Notes under the pieces: model-generated | Seen by the model: only the letters and a program-made list of their open reading frames with translations | Told to the model about the DNA's origin: nothing | The model's database searches: none | Shown here: positions 17,024 through 26,793 of the stretch, piece by piece | Position numbering within the stretch: position 1 is the stretch's first letter | Layout of the letters: each line of letters starts with the position of its first letter | Made by a program: the position numbers and the translations under genes | NCBI GenBank assembly: GCA_038562555.1 | Contig: JBCFBK010000007.1 | Coordinates: forward strand, 1-64,000 | Source of the DNA: JBCFBK01 sp038562555 | GTDB lineage: Bacteria; Bacteroidota; Bacteroidia; Bacteroidales; Prolixibacteraceae | Direction: 5' to 3' | Length of the DNA: 64,000 nt

Positions 17024-19681
17024 ATGCGAACGATTATTTTCCATATTGTCCTTCTTTTGGTCTCCTGGCCCGACTTATCCCTGGCAACACCGCAAGACTT
17101 TTCAGGCAGGCAGCCCGCGCTTCCCGACAGTGTCATTCATCCGGCAAGTACACATTATAAGGCTTCCCGGCAAAAACAAAAATGGATGGGCAAAAATTAC
17201 CGGGATGTATGGAGTTTGCCTGTAAAGGTACCTGTTTTTGATATCGGTACTGAACAAGGTGGTCTTCATATCCTGAAAAGCGGAGGCGGACAGCAAACAC
17301 AATCCATCAGGCTTGAGGATAAACAGGGACATCAGTTTGCGCTGCGTTCACTGGAAAAATTTGTGGAAGGAGCGCTTCCGGAGCATGTGCATCACACCTT
17401 TGCCGTCGATGTGGTCCAGGACAATATTTCCGCATCGAATCCTTATGCGGCTATGCCGGTCGCCAGGCTTGCAACAGCGGCAGGAATTATGCATACTAAT
17501 CCGAAGGTAGTGTTTGTACCCCATGATGCACGCCTGGGCAAATACCAGGAAGAGCTGTCGGGAAATTTGTTTTTATTTGAAGAAAGACCTTCCGGCGACT
17601 GGTCCGAAATGGCCAGCTTTGGTTTTTCAGACGACATTGTCGGAACAGACGACGTGCTCGATGAAATAACCGGATCATTCAGCCACCAGGTTGACCAAAA
17701 GGCCGTGCTGAAAGCCCGGCTCTTCGATACCTTCATCAGCGACTGGGACCGGCATGATGACCAGTGGCGATGGGCCTCATTTAAACAGCAAGGCAAAACC
17801 ATTTACCGGCCGATACCCCGCGACCGGGATCAGGCTTTTTATGTCAATGAAGGCATTCTCCCCTGGATAGCCTCCCGGAAGTGGTTAATGCCTAAAATAC
17901 AGGGATTTGCCCCAATAACGCACAACATGCAAGGCCTGGCCTACAACGCCCGTTATTTCGACCGGACTTTTCTGACCCAGCCCGACTGGAACGACTGGAA
18001 GGCAGCCGTCGATACCCTTCAATACTTGCTCTCCGACGAGCAGATTGAACTGGCCATGAAGGAGTTCCCCAAAGAGGTACAAGCCCTGGTGGGCGAAAGC
18101 ACGGCTGAAATCCTAAAGCAAAGAAGGGATCACCTCGAACTGATGGCCCGCCGGCATTACCTGACACTGGCAAAGCACGTGGATATTACCGGCACGGACG
18201 AAGCCGACTGGTTTGAAGTGGCCCGTAAAGAAGACGGGCAAACGGTCGTTTCTGTTTATCCTTTACGTTCCGGCACACGACTGCAACAACCATGGTATCA
18301 GCGGATATTCAGGACAGATGAAACCAAAGAGATCAGACTGTTCGGACTGGAAGGAGATGATTATTTTTCGCTTTCGGGAAAAGTTAATGACGGGATCAGC
18401 ATACGTGTCATCGGAGGGAAAGGTACAGATTCGGTGAATAATCAGTCGGTTGTTAAGAAGCCGGGGAAGCAAACCCTGATTTACGACCTGAAAAAGAACA
18501 CGGTGATCAATCCCGGAGAAGGCAGCCGGGTTAAACTGTCAGGCGATCCTGCCATCAACACATACGACCGGAAAGCCTTTCGCTACAATGTGGTGAGTCC
18601 GGGAGCCTGGCTGGGTTACAATAAAGACGACGGCCTCTTTATCGGCGGAGGCCCTGTTTTTAACAGTTACCGGTTCAGGCGGCACAACAGTCAGTCGGTT
18701 ATGGCTAACTTCGCCACCAGGACCAGCGCCTTTAACGTGCGTTACCAGTTCGACTCCGAGAGCGAAATCAGGGGATTTGATCATCATCTGGGGGTTGAAC
18801 TGAAGGCTCCCGACTATGTTATGAACTATTTCGGGATGGGAAATGAAAGTCGGAAAGATGACGCATCCAGCGACGAATATTACACACTGAATGTCAACCA
18901 GTTGATCCTGAATTATGCGCTGGGATACAGGTGGGGAAAAACGGCCCGTGAAAAAAAGAAAGATGACGACGCGGAAGAAAAAAAAGCCGAAAAAGTCAAC
19001 CAGAGTGAGCTTCTGCTTGGTGCATTCCTTAAGCGTTCCCATATTGAAGAGCAAGCCGGTCATTTTATTTCGGAGCTCGACAGGAACGGACTGGTCAAAG
19101 ATGACCTGAGCCCCAAATTATTTTCAGGGATTTATGCGCAATACGCCTATTCCAGGCTTAATAATGAAATCAATCCGCAAAAGGGATATCAGGTTATTTT
19201 TTCAGGCGAACAGTTCTTTCATCTCAATGATGAACAGGATCATTTTCTCCGTTTAAATGCCGACCTGCGTGCCTACATTGGTCTCCTGAACGATTCCCGG
19301 GCAGTATTGGCCCTGCGCGCCGGAGGAACACGGAACTTCGGCGACTTTGCATTTTTGGAGGCGGCAAAACTGGGAGGCAAGACCAATCTGCGGGGTTACC
19401 TGTCCGACCGGTTTTACGGTCATTCTTCGTTGTATCAAAATGCGGAACTGCGTTTTAAAGTATCCGACTTTTCATCGTACATCCTGAACGGGGAACTGGG
19501 CATCCTGGGCTTTTGCGACGCCGGAAGAGTATGGGCGGAGAACGAAGATTCGGACAAGTGGCATCGGGGATACGGCGCCGGTTTTTGGCTGTCTCCCTTT
19601 GAAATGACTATTTTTACTGCTACATACAACTGGAGCAGGGAAGATAAGATGCTTCAGGTCACCTTAAATTTTAAATTTTGA
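17024..19681 (+). CDS. BamA/TamA-like outer-membrane barrel with N-terminal kinase-like domain
   Basis: Surface protein of 885 residues. A signal peptide (1-21) is followed by a region with an invariant-looking block: FISDWDRHDDQWRW (about 237-250) and RPIPRDRDQAFY (about 262-273). This pattern recurs in Bacteroidota BamA-type proteins and recalls the D-R-H and D-x-D motifs of CotH/HipA-like kinase folds, which is my inference. From about residue 530 the sequence is a 16-strand-type surface antigen barrel ending in the aromatic LQVTLNFKF. A lysine/glutamate-rich loop lies near 645-660. Its TGA overlaps the TTG start of the next gene, so the two are probably coupled. Confidence 0.75.
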   Translation: MRTIIFHIVLLLVSWPDLSLATPQDFSGRQPALPDSVIHPASTHYKASRQKQKWMGKNYRDVWSLPVKVPVFDIGTEQGGLHILKSGGGQQTQSIRLEDKQGHQFALRSLEKFVEGALPEHVHHTFAVDVVQDNISASNPYAAMPVARLATAAGIMHTNPKVVFVPHDARLGKYQEELSGNLFLFEERPSGDWSEMASFGFSDDIVGTDDVLDEITGSFSHQVDQKAVLKARLFDTFISDWDRHDDQWRWASFKQQGKTIYRPIPRDRDQAFYVNEGILPWIASRKWLMPKIQGFAPITHNMQGLAYNARYFDRTFLTQPDWNDWKAAVDTLQYLLSDEQIELAMKEFPKEVQALVGESTAEILKQRRDHLELMARRHYLTLAKHVDITGTDEADWFEVARKEDGQTVVSVYPLRSGTRLQQPWYQRIFRTDETKEIRLFGLEGDDYFSLSGKVNDGISIRVIGGKGTDSVNNQSVVKKPGKQTLIYDLKKNTVINPGEGSRVKLSGDPAINTYDRKAFRYNVVSPGAWLGYNKDDGLFIGGGPVFNSYRFRRHNSQSVMANFATRTSAFNVRYQFDSESEIRGFDHHLGVELKAPDYVMNYFGMGNESRKDDASSDEYYTLNVNQLILNYALGYRWGKTAREKKKDDDAEEKKAEKVNQSELLLGAFLKRSHIEEQAGHFISELDRNGLVKDDLSPKLFSGIYAQYAYSRLNNEINPQKGYQVIFSGEQFFHLNDEQDHFLRLNADLRAYIGLLNDSRAVLALRAGGTRNFGDFAFLEAAKLGGKTNLRGYLSDRFYGHSSLYQNAELRFKVSDFSSYILNGELGILGFCDAGRVWAENEDSDKWHRGYGAGFWLSPFEMTIFTATYNWSREDKMLQVTLNFKF

Positions 19682-20325
19682 AGAAGCTGCTCTTAATGCT
19701 CATACTGCTTTTAAGCACCTTCTGCAGTTTTTCTCAGGAAGAAGGAATAGTTGAACTGTACCTGGTCAGACATGCGCGGGTCGATCTGGAAAAGCCGCTT
19801 TTATGCTCGTCATCAAAGGCCGCAGCGCTGCGAAATCAATACGATGAGCTGCCGGTTTTGGATTTTGATCCCCGGCCCTTAAAAGCGATCCTTGGCGAGT
19901 CCATTCGTACCGTTTTCACCAGCGACCTGCGCCGGTCAATCGAAACCGCCGAAGTCCTTTTTCCTGAAACCGACACCTTACACGCCGATGCACTTTTTAA
20001 TGAATATGACTTGTCTGTGATCTCCGTGCCGCTGGTTCCCCTGCCCTATGTGGCCTGGACTACGCTCTCCCGCTTTTTCTGGAACATCGGCTTAAACAAC
20101 CGCGATGAAAACCGGATCCAGGCATACAGACGTATGCTCCAGGCGGTTGATTTGCTTGAAAAAGAAGCCATCGAACACCAACGAATTGTATTGGTGGCCC
20201 ATGGTTACCTGATCGCCGAAATGAAACGGGAGCTGAAAAGGCGCGGCTGGACCTTGCAAATCAACCAGGGACATAAAAACCTGGCTGTTGCCAAACTAAC
20301 AAAACGCCCGCTGTCTTCTCATTAA
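19678..20325 (+). CDS. Exported histidine phosphatase (phosphoglycerate mutase-like)
   Basis: Phosphatase of 215 residues with a signal peptide (MKKLLLMLILLLSTFCSFSQ). The catalytic RHA motif is in LYLVRHARVD, a phosphate-binding Arg in FTSDLRRSIETAE, a candidate acid in FNEYD, and the second His in VLVAHGYLIAEM. It starts with TTG inside a TTGA overlap with the preceding gene. The C-terminus looks altered: 16 bases are repeated just past the stop, and the repeat reads on as a similar peptide in another frame. Substrate unknown; coupling to a kinase-like surface protein is suggestive. Confidence 0.82.
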   Translation: MKKLLLMLILLLSTFCSFSQEEGIVELYLVRHARVDLEKPLLCSSSKAAALRNQYDELPVLDFDPRPLKAILGESIRTVFTSDLRRSIETAEVLFPETDTLHADALFNEYDLSVISVPLVPLPYVAWTTLSRFFWNIGLNNRDENRIQAYRRMLQAVDLLEKEAIEHQRIVLVAHGYLIAEMKRELKRRGWTLQINQGHKNLAVAKLTKRPLSSH

Positions 20326-20346
20326 TCAGAGACATAAAAACCTGGC
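20270..20346 (+). repeat. 16-bp direct repeat at the phosphatase 3' end
   Basis: GACATAAAAACCTGGC occurs at 20270-20285 inside the gene and again at 20331-20346 just after the stop, 61 bases apart. In the copies the encoded peptides NQGHKNLA and NQRHKNLA match, although in different frames; the second reads on as PLEEVSRLYDLKIH. This looks like the remnant of a duplicated or original C-terminus. Confidence 0.65.
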
Positions 20347-20421
20347 CGCCCCCCTGGAAGAAGTCAGCAGGTTGTACGATCTGAAAATTCATAGCACTTC
20401 TTTACCGCAAAATTTAAGTGC

Positions 20422-21057
20422 TTACCATTTAGTAAGCGTGACATTTCTGAACTGGATGGCTTTGCCTTCGCTCTGAAGACCAATATGTCCCGATTTTACA
20501 CGGTTGGTACCGATATTCTGATGAGTCCCGTTAATATAAACATTTATCACACCGTCTTTTACCGAAATGTCTGCTACATTCCATTCGCCGGCAGCTTTCT
20601 CGGTCGAACCGTGTTTTTTCTGTACCACCGGAAATTTCGGCCTTGCTTCTCCCGGTTTCGGCACAAACTCAGTCAGGTCAGAACCGCCAAGAAGAACGAA
20701 GTCGCCTGCTTTTCCTGCAGCCAACTGACATTCAATGCCGTTTGGAAACGGATTTTTAGGATCTTCGATCAACAGGAATATCCCGCTGTTCGATTCCCCT
20801 TCTGCCCAGCGCCATTCCACATGCAAGAGGTAGTCAGCGTACTTCTCTTTGGTATACATGTACCCCAGCGGCTGCCCTTTGATGGTAATCACGCCCTTTT
20901 GTGCCGAGTACACCTCATCGGCAGGAACGGAATTGTTTTCCACAACAAAATTCCAGTTTGAAAGATTCTTCCCGTTGAAAAGTTTCACGGGTTTTTGCGC
21001 TGCGACTGCCTGAACAAGAAAAAAAACAGCCACTACAGAAGTGATCAGGAGCTTCAT
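20422..21057 (-). CDS. Exported DUF1080 (3-keto-disaccharide hydrolase-type) protein
   Basis: A 211-residue protein with a signal peptide (MKLLITSVVAVFFLVQAVAAQ) and a single jelly-roll DUF1080 domain: VKLFNGKNLSNWNFV, DYLLHVEWRWAEGESNSGIFLLIED, the internal segment GIECQLAAGKAGDFVLLGGS and the closing HIGLQSEGKAIQFRNVTLTKW. Members bind glycans or act as keto-disaccharide hydrolases; which applies is unknown. A TATGTTTG -7 box lies 20 bases upstream of the start. Confidence 0.9.
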   Translation of the reverse strand: MKLLITSVVAVFFLVQAVAAQKPVKLFNGKNLSNWNFVVENNSVPADEVYSAQKGVITIKGQPLGYMYTKEKYADYLLHVEWRWAEGESNSGIFLLIEDPKNPFPNGIECQLAAGKAGDFVLLGGSDLTEFVPKPGEARPKFPVVQKKHGSTEKAAGEWNVADISVKDGVINVYINGTHQNIGTNRVKSGHIGLQSEGKAIQFRNVTLTKW

Positions 21058-21076
21058 ATTTTCAGTTTTTTGTTTT

Positions 21077-21084
21077 CAAACATA
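21077..21084 (-). promoter_or_regulatory. Putative -7 box (TATGTTTG) for the DUF1080 gene
   Basis: Minus-strand TAnnTTTG match 20 bases from the ATG at 21057; no clear -33 element. Confidence 0.35.
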
Positions 21085-21138
21085 CATAAAAATTGGGAAT
21101 TGTTGCTATTCTTTTAAATTGAAAGGAGCCATTAATAA

Positions 21139-21162
21139 GAAGGAGGCCCCTGAGCCTCCTTC
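21139..21162 (-). terminator. Hairpin terminator after the S41 protease gene
   Basis: A perfect 9-bp stem (GAAGGAGGC/GCCTCCTTC) with a 6-base loop lies just beyond the minus-strand stop at 21177. The following tract on that strand, TTATTAAT, is only moderately T-rich. Confidence 0.65.
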
Positions 21163-21176
21163 GATGTATTGTAAAC

Positions 21177-24100
21177 TTATTTCTTTTTTGTTTTATCCGG
21201 TGCCTCCGGGATCGGCGGCAGCGGCTTGTACTGTTCCTTTATTTGCTGTTTAATTACCTCAATGGCCTTTTCGAGCTGGGCATCTTTACCCATATACTCC
21301 TGGTACGGATCATTATCCAGCACGATGTCGGGATCCACTCCATGTCCTTCGATAATCCACTCGCTCTTTTCGGCCGAATAGGATGCAAACTCCGGTTTTC
21401 GCATGTCAGCGCCATCGATGAAGGGCAACGAACCGCTGATCCCCACAACGCCACCCCAACTGCGGGTACCGATCGTGGTTCCCAGCTTGTAATGTTTGAA
21501 CCCATAGGGAAACAGGTCGCCGTCCGATGCCGAATAGCGGTCCATCAGCAGTACTTTGGGCCCGAGCATCATTTTGTCGGGAACAGTCGAAGGATGAGGC
21601 ACATTCCTCCTCATATTGGCCCGCTGCACCTCACGCTGCAGGCGTTCCAGGATCATGGGCGAAACGTTGCCTCCGCCGTTTCCGCGATCATCGATGATCA
21701 GGCCCTTTTTATTCAGTTGCGGATAGAACAGGCGGGCAAATTCATTTAAGCCTTCCGGCCCCATATCGGGAATATGCAGGTAGCCAACCTCCCCGTTTGT
21801 TGCCTTACTGACCTTTTCGATATTCGTTTGTACCCAGTTCAGATAATACAAAGCCGATTCATCGTCGATGGGTGACACGATGATTTCGCGGGCGCCTGTT
21901 TCCTCGGGTTTGCTGTTAACCGTCAGAACGACTTCCTGTCCCGCCTTACCAACCAGCAAGGCATAAACATCGCTGACCGATTTCGTGCTTACACCGTCAA
22001 CAGCCAGGATAAAATCACCCTCGTGAACCTCCACGCCCACCTCCGTCAGCGGCGACCGCAGCCGGCTGTTCCAGTTGGCCCCATCCAGGATCCGGTCAAT
22101 CTTAAAGTAACCGGAAGCATCGGCGCTGATCTTTGCTCCCAGCAGTCCGGTCTTGATCCGTTCCACCTCGGGACGCTGTCCGCTGAGCACATAGGCATGT
22201 CCCACGTTCAGTTCACCAATCAGTTCACCGACCACATAAGTCAGGTCATCGCGGTGACGGACATGAGGAACCAGCACCGCATATTTATCGTGCATGGCCT
22301 TCCAGTCGAGTCCGTGCATATTCTCCACGTAGAAGAAATCGCGCATTTGCCGCCAGCTCTCATCAAAAATCTGCTTCCATTCCTGCTGATAATCAACCCA
22401 GGCCTTCATGCGCGAAAGGTCAATCTCTTTTTCCAGTTTGGCAGGTTTGGACGGGGAAGGCAAATCGGTTACGTACCATTTGTTCCCCTGCTTTGCGATC
22501 ATCTTTTTAAGATTCGACGAGATCGAAAAATTGAATTCACCCATGGTCGTTTCCTTCTTTTCCTTCAGATCGTAAAACTTTGCCTTGTTCCCGTCTCCGT
22601 ATTCGTTGTAATAAACGATACCGTCCACGCACGAAACATTGTAATAGTTCGACGAACCAATGGGCAACGATATAATCCGGTCTGCTATACCGTCAAAATC
22701 AATGGTGACATCCTTTGGATCTTTATTATCGCCCTCCGCTTTCTTCTCTTCCGGCTTTTTGTCATCCGCTTTTTTCTCTCCGGTTTCGGTTTTCACGGAA
22801 TCATTTTTCAGCGCGAACGGAGACGGCGTATTCTTTGACAGGATGGCCAGGTAAACCCGGTCCATCTTTGTATAGGCATGATTCCACTCGGTCTGGCTAT
22901 AGGTAGGGTTAAAGTCCCGTTCCGACACAAAAACCAGATATTTTCCATCAGAAGAAAACGATGGCGAACCTGAGCTGTACCAGTTGTCGGTTACATCTCT
23001 GATCGATTTGTCATCCAGGTTGTAAACCGAAACCTTGCCAAAATCGTTGTCCGTTTGCTGGGTAAAAGTCAGCCATTTGCTGTCGGGCGACCAGTTATAA
23101 GAATAGATCGGCCCATATTCGGACTGAAAAACGGTAGTGACTTTTTTTGTATCGATGTCAACATACCGCAACCGTAATTTCCGGTCGGTCCAGGCAAGCT
23201 TCTTGCTGTCGGGCGACCAGGCAATGCCGAAGATATAAGTGTCGGCATCTTTGGTCAGTTGCACGGCTTCTTTTTTACTGTCCTGATCTTGTATCCAGAT
23301 CTCAAACTCACCTGATTGATCAGATAAGTATGCAATTGACTTTCCATCAGGCGACCAGATGGCACTTCGTTCATGTACGCCGGAAGTTCCGGTCATATTT
23401 TTCGTCACCCCTTTTTCGGCAGGCACGTTGAAGATTTCCCCCCGGGCGCTGAAAACAACCCGCTCTCCGTTTGGCGCAGGCTCTCCTTCAAAAATCAGTT
23501 TCGAAGCGTCTTTCCATTCATTGCGGGCATTAACAAAATCATTCTGGATGTAAACAGGCACCTTCACCGGCTTCTTATCTTTTACATTCAGTTTATAGAT
23601 ATATCCGCCATTCTCGAAAACGATGAACTCGCCTCCGATTGAAGGAAATTTAATATCATATTCCCTGAAATCAGTTACTTTTTCTTCAGCTCCCGTTTTG
23701 GTGTTGTATACAAACAGGTTCATGGTGCGGTCACGGTCCGACAGGAAGAAAATTTCATCACCTGCCCACATGGGGAAAAGATCCTGCCCCTTATTGTCGG
23801 TGATCTTCTTCACTTCCTTTGTTTTAAAATCGAAAACCGAGATATCATCGGCCATTCCTCCCTGGTAATACTTCCAGGTTCTGAACTCCCGAAATACCCG
23901 GTTAAAAGCAAGTTTGCTTCCATCAGGCGAGTAGCTGCAAAAACCACCTTCCGACAACGGCAACTCGGCAGACAGTCCGCCTTTGGGTGAAACATTGAAG
24001 AGCTGGCCTTTAAATGGATTGAAGGTCTGTTTCCTTGAACGGTAAGTAATGTTTTTCCCGTCGGGTGTCCAGCCCATCACAATGTTATTGGGGCCCATCC

Positions 24101-24452
24101 GGTCGGAGATCAGGTCACGGCCAAGGGTTGCCGTGTGGGTAAGGCGCTTCGGCACACCACCTTCGGCAGGAATGACGAAAACTTCGGTATTCCCGTCGTA
24201 CTGGCCTGTGAAGGCGATCTGCCCGCCGTCGGGCGAAAAGCGGGCGAACATTTCATAACCTGCATCACTGGTCAGCTTGCGGGCTGTCCCCCCATCGGAC
24301 GGAACGGTATAAAGATCACCGGCATAACTGAATACGATCTGGTTCCCCGAAATAGCCGGAAACCGCAGGAGCCTCGCTTCCGACGGAGCGCCGGTGAGCA
24401 TCCCGGCCGACAAAACGCTTATGAGCGTAAAGAATAAACGAAATTTAATCAT
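21177..24452 (-). CDS. Tricorn-like S41 family peptidase
   Basis: Large exported serine protease (1091 residues, full length for the group). After a signal peptide come two TolB/Tricorn-like beta-propeller stretches with repeated SPDGGQIAFTG, SPDGKSIAYLS and SPDSKKLAW motifs (about 25-560), a low-complexity Lys/Glu/Asp linker (about 570-600), the tricorn C1 domain, a PDZ domain (VGVEVHEGDFILAVDGVSTKSVSD) and the C-terminal S41 core with the nucleophile region DRYSASDGDLFPYGF. It degrades peptides, probably in the periplasm. It sits alone on the minus strand and ends at a hairpin terminator. Confidence 0.94.
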   Translation of the reverse strand: MIKFRLFFTLISVLSAGMLTGAPSEARLLRFPAISGNQIVFSYAGDLYTVPSDGGTARKLTSDAGYEMFARFSPDGGQIAFTGQYDGNTEVFVIPAEGGVPKRLTHTATLGRDLISDRMGPNNIVMGWTPDGKNITYRSRKQTFNPFKGQLFNVSPKGGLSAELPLSEGGFCSYSPDGSKLAFNRVFREFRTWKYYQGGMADDISVFDFKTKEVKKITDNKGQDLFPMWAGDEIFFLSDRDRTMNLFVYNTKTGAEEKVTDFREYDIKFPSIGGEFIVFENGGYIYKLNVKDKKPVKVPVYIQNDFVNARNEWKDASKLIFEGEPAPNGERVVFSARGEIFNVPAEKGVTKNMTGTSGVHERSAIWSPDGKSIAYLSDQSGEFEIWIQDQDSKKEAVQLTKDADTYIFGIAWSPDSKKLAWTDRKLRLRYVDIDTKKVTTVFQSEYGPIYSYNWSPDSKWLTFTQQTDNDFGKVSVYNLDDKSIRDVTDNWYSSGSPSFSSDGKYLVFVSERDFNPTYSQTEWNHAYTKMDRVYLAILSKNTPSPFALKNDSVKTETGEKKADDKKPEEKKAEGDNKDPKDVTIDFDGIADRIISLPIGSSNYYNVSCVDGIVYYNEYGDGNKAKFYDLKEKKETTMGEFNFSISSNLKKMIAKQGNKWYVTDLPSPSKPAKLEKEIDLSRMKAWVDYQQEWKQIFDESWRQMRDFFYVENMHGLDWKAMHDKYAVLVPHVRHRDDLTYVVGELIGELNVGHAYVLSGQRPEVERIKTGLLGAKISADASGYFKIDRILDGANWNSRLRSPLTEVGVEVHEGDFILAVDGVSTKSVSDVYALLVGKAGQEVVLTVNSKPEETGAREIIVSPIDDESALYYLNWVQTNIEKVSKATNGEVGYLHIPDMGPEGLNEFARLFYPQLNKKGLIIDDRGNGGGNVSPMILERLQREVQRANMRRNVPHPSTVPDKMMLGPKVLLMDRYSASDGDLFPYGFKHYKLGTTIGTRSWGGVVGISGSLPFIDGADMRKPEFASYSAEKSEWIIEGHGVDPDIVLDNDPYQEYMGKDAQLEKAIEVIKQQIKEQYKPLPPIPEAPDKTKKK

Positions 24453-24846
24453 AGGACTTTATGTTATAGTAAGTACTTTCCTCTTCACCGGATTGTTGCA
24501 CGTCTTTATTCACGTTGCCTCCTTTTAGTCTGAATACAATGCTGCGCATTACAAAGAAAAGAATGAATCAGGTGTTTAAAAAAGACTAATATCACTCCTG
24601 AAAGAAAATTCAGCCATAATTTGTTCAAAAAATGAGATCACCGGAATGAAGGTAAATAATAACCTCGCCTGTTAAGCTGTTCCTTCGGTGATCGTTCGGT
24701 GCTCCTTCGCTGATCCTTGGGTGAGGCTTTTCCTTAATTGTCCTTTCAAAATTATCTTTAATTTAGAAGCGAAAATGCAACACTTTTGGAAGCAACCAGG
24801 CCCTTGAGTGCTTAAGTGTGCATTTAAAATTTAACCGTTCGTCCGT
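24453..24846. other. Divergent intergenic region, S41 protease and M1 peptidase
   Basis: About 394 bases that should hold both promoters. I see no complete -33/-7 pair. A word-repeat patch occupies 24682-24726. No open frame or RNA fold is convincing. Confidence 0.5.
24682..24726. repeat. CCTTCGGTGAT word repeat
   Basis: Four degenerate copies of an 11-12 base word, reading CCTTCGGTGAT, CGTTCGGTGCT, CCTTCGCTGAT and CCTTGGGTGAG, lie in tandem between the divergent peptidase genes. Function unknown. Confidence 0.75.
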
Positions 24847-26793
24847 ATGAGCAAGTATATCATTATTTTGTTTTGCCTCCTTTTCGTATCCCTGACACAT
24901 GCACAGGAAAAAAAACAGTACGATCAGCATCTGGCTTTCACTCCCGGAGCTGTGCTGCAATCCGGATCGCCTTTCCGAAGCGCCGCCGGAGTTCCCGGAC
25001 GTCTCTACTGGCAAAACAAAGCCGATTACGCGCTGGCCGTGACGCTTGATACAACTACCCACACCATCTCGGGCACCGCAACGGTCACCTACACCAATAA
25101 CAGTCCCGATCAGTTGGGTTATTTATGGTTCGAACTCGGACAGAACCTTTTTAAGGAAGGCTCACGAGGAAGTTATTCACAGGCTGTTCCCACCGATGCA
25201 GGAGGTTTTGTATTCCGCTCCGTTAAACTTGAGAACGGAAAACCAGTCGATTATATCGTCAATGATACACGGATGCAGGTCCGGTTGTCTGAACCGCTTG
25301 CTGCCCAGGGTGGACAGATCAGGGTGAAATTCGACTACCATTTCCGGATCAGCGACAAACAATTCCGGACCGGACGGGTGGCCACAAAAAACGGGACGCT
25401 TTACGATGTCGCCCAATGGTATCCGCGGGTCTGCGTCTTTGATGACATCCGCGGCTGGAACACGCTGCCTTATCTTGGTTCAGGAGAATTTTACTGCGAA
25501 TACGGCGATTTCAGTTACAGCGTCACCGTTCCCTGGAATATGATCGTTGTGGGCTCAGGTGAACTGGTTAACGCGGAAGAGGTCCTGACCCCAAAGCAGA
25601 TCAGCCGGTTACAACATATAACAAAAAGTAATCGTGTTGAATTTATTATTGAACCCAATGAGGTCGCTTCACCGGCAACCCGTCCGAGAAAAAAGGGACT
25701 GCTGACCTGGCACTTTAAAATGAATAACAGCAGGGACGTCGCCTGGGCAGCCTCAACCGCCTATATCTGGGATGCTGCGAAAGTAAACCTGCCCGACGGG
25801 AAAAGCGCTTTGGCCATGTCGGTCTATCCCGCCGAAAGTGTGGGCGATACCGCCTGGAGCCGATCCACCGAATATTTAAAGCATACCATCGAACATTTCT
25901 CGGAGAAGTGGTTCCCCTACCCTTATCCGGTGGCGTTAAACGTGGCCGGTTCGGTGGGTGGGATGGAATACCCCGGTTTGTGCTTCTGCGGCTGGAAAAC
26001 CAAAAAAGCCAAATCGATGTATTATGTCACCGCGCACGAGATCGGCCATAACTGGTTCCCCATGATCGTTGGGTCGGACGAACGTCGTTTTGCCTTTATG
26101 GATGAAGGGTTCAACACGTTCATCGATATTTACGCCCAGGATGATTTTAACAATAACGAATTTGGTCCAAAACGTGACGGAGAGTATGATCCTGACGGGA
26201 AAAACCCGGCCCGAGACCTGGTTCCTTACCTGACAAGTCCGGAGGCGGAAAGCCTGTACAACCTGGCTGACGTCATCCCCTGGAAGTACGCCCATACGCT
26301 GAATTACTATAAATCGGCACTCGGACTGGTCCTGGCGCGGGAGTATATTCTCGGAGCTGACCGCTTCGATTATGCTTTTCGCGAATACATCCGGGAATGG
26401 GCATACAAACACCCCTCACCACATGATTTCTTCCGGCTGATGAATAATGCCACAGGCGAAGATCTCGATTGGTTCTGGAACGCCTGGTATTGCCAGACCT
26501 GGACGCTTGACCAGGGTGTAAGCAAGGTAAATTATGTCGAAAATGACCCTGCGAAAGGGTCACAGATCACGCTGATCAATACCCGCCAAATGGTGATGCC
26601 GGTCAAATTGAAAATTACCCAAAAAAACGGAAAAGTGAATGTGCTTAACCTGCCGGTCGAAATCTGGCAGGGAGGCGGTGAATATATCTTGCTGTATAAC
26701 TCCACCAGCCCCCTGCAATCCGTGATCGTTGACCCGGATGAACAGTTACCCGACGTTAATCCGGGGAACAATTCCTGGAACCGGAAGCAGTGA
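24847..26793 (+). CDS. Exported M1-family zinc metallopeptidase
   Basis: Aminopeptidase-like enzyme of 648 residues. A signal peptide (1-19) is followed by the N-terminal beta domain with YTNNSPDQLGYLWFELGQN, and a gluzincin domain in which the exopeptidase-type GGMEYPG precedes the zinc site HEIGHNWFPMIVGSDERRFAFMDEGF: two His, the catalytic Glu and the third ligand Glu are all present. It cleaves N-terminal residues from peptides in the periplasm or at the surface. The stop TGA at 26791-26793 is the first triplet of a GAGCTATGA word repeat. Confidence 0.94.
   Translation: MSKYIIILFCLLFVSLTHAQEKKQYDQHLAFTPGAVLQSGSPFRSAAGVPGRLYWQNKADYALAVTLDTTTHTISGTATVTYTNNSPDQLGYLWFELGQNLFKEGSRGSYSQAVPTDAGGFVFRSVKLENGKPVDYIVNDTRMQVRLSEPLAAQGGQIRVKFDYHFRISDKQFRTGRVATKNGTLYDVAQWYPRVCVFDDIRGWNTLPYLGSGEFYCEYGDFSYSVTVPWNMIVVGSGELVNAEEVLTPKQISRLQHITKSNRVEFIIEPNEVASPATRPRKKGLLTWHFKMNNSRDVAWAASTAYIWDAAKVNLPDGKSALAMSVYPAESVGDTAWSRSTEYLKHTIEHFSEKWFPYPYPVALNVAGSVGGMEYPGLCFCGWKTKKAKSMYYVTAHEIGHNWFPMIVGSDERRFAFMDEGFNTFIDIYAQDDFNNNEFGPKRDGEYDPDGKNPARDLVPYLTSPEAESLYNLADVIPWKYAHTLNYYKSALGLVLAREYILGADRFDYAFREYIREWAYKHPSPHDFFRLMNNATGEDLDWFWNAWYCQTWTLDQGVSKVNYVENDPAKGSQITLINTRQMVMPVKLKITQKNGKVNVLNLPVEIWQGGGEYILLYNSTSPLQSVIVDPDEQLPDVNPGNNSWNRKQ

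Noticed and set aside
22023..22838. Plus-strand open frame of 271 codons
   Set aside because: Lies wholly inside the tricorn-like S41 gene on the other strand and has no domain-like pattern; a shadow frame.
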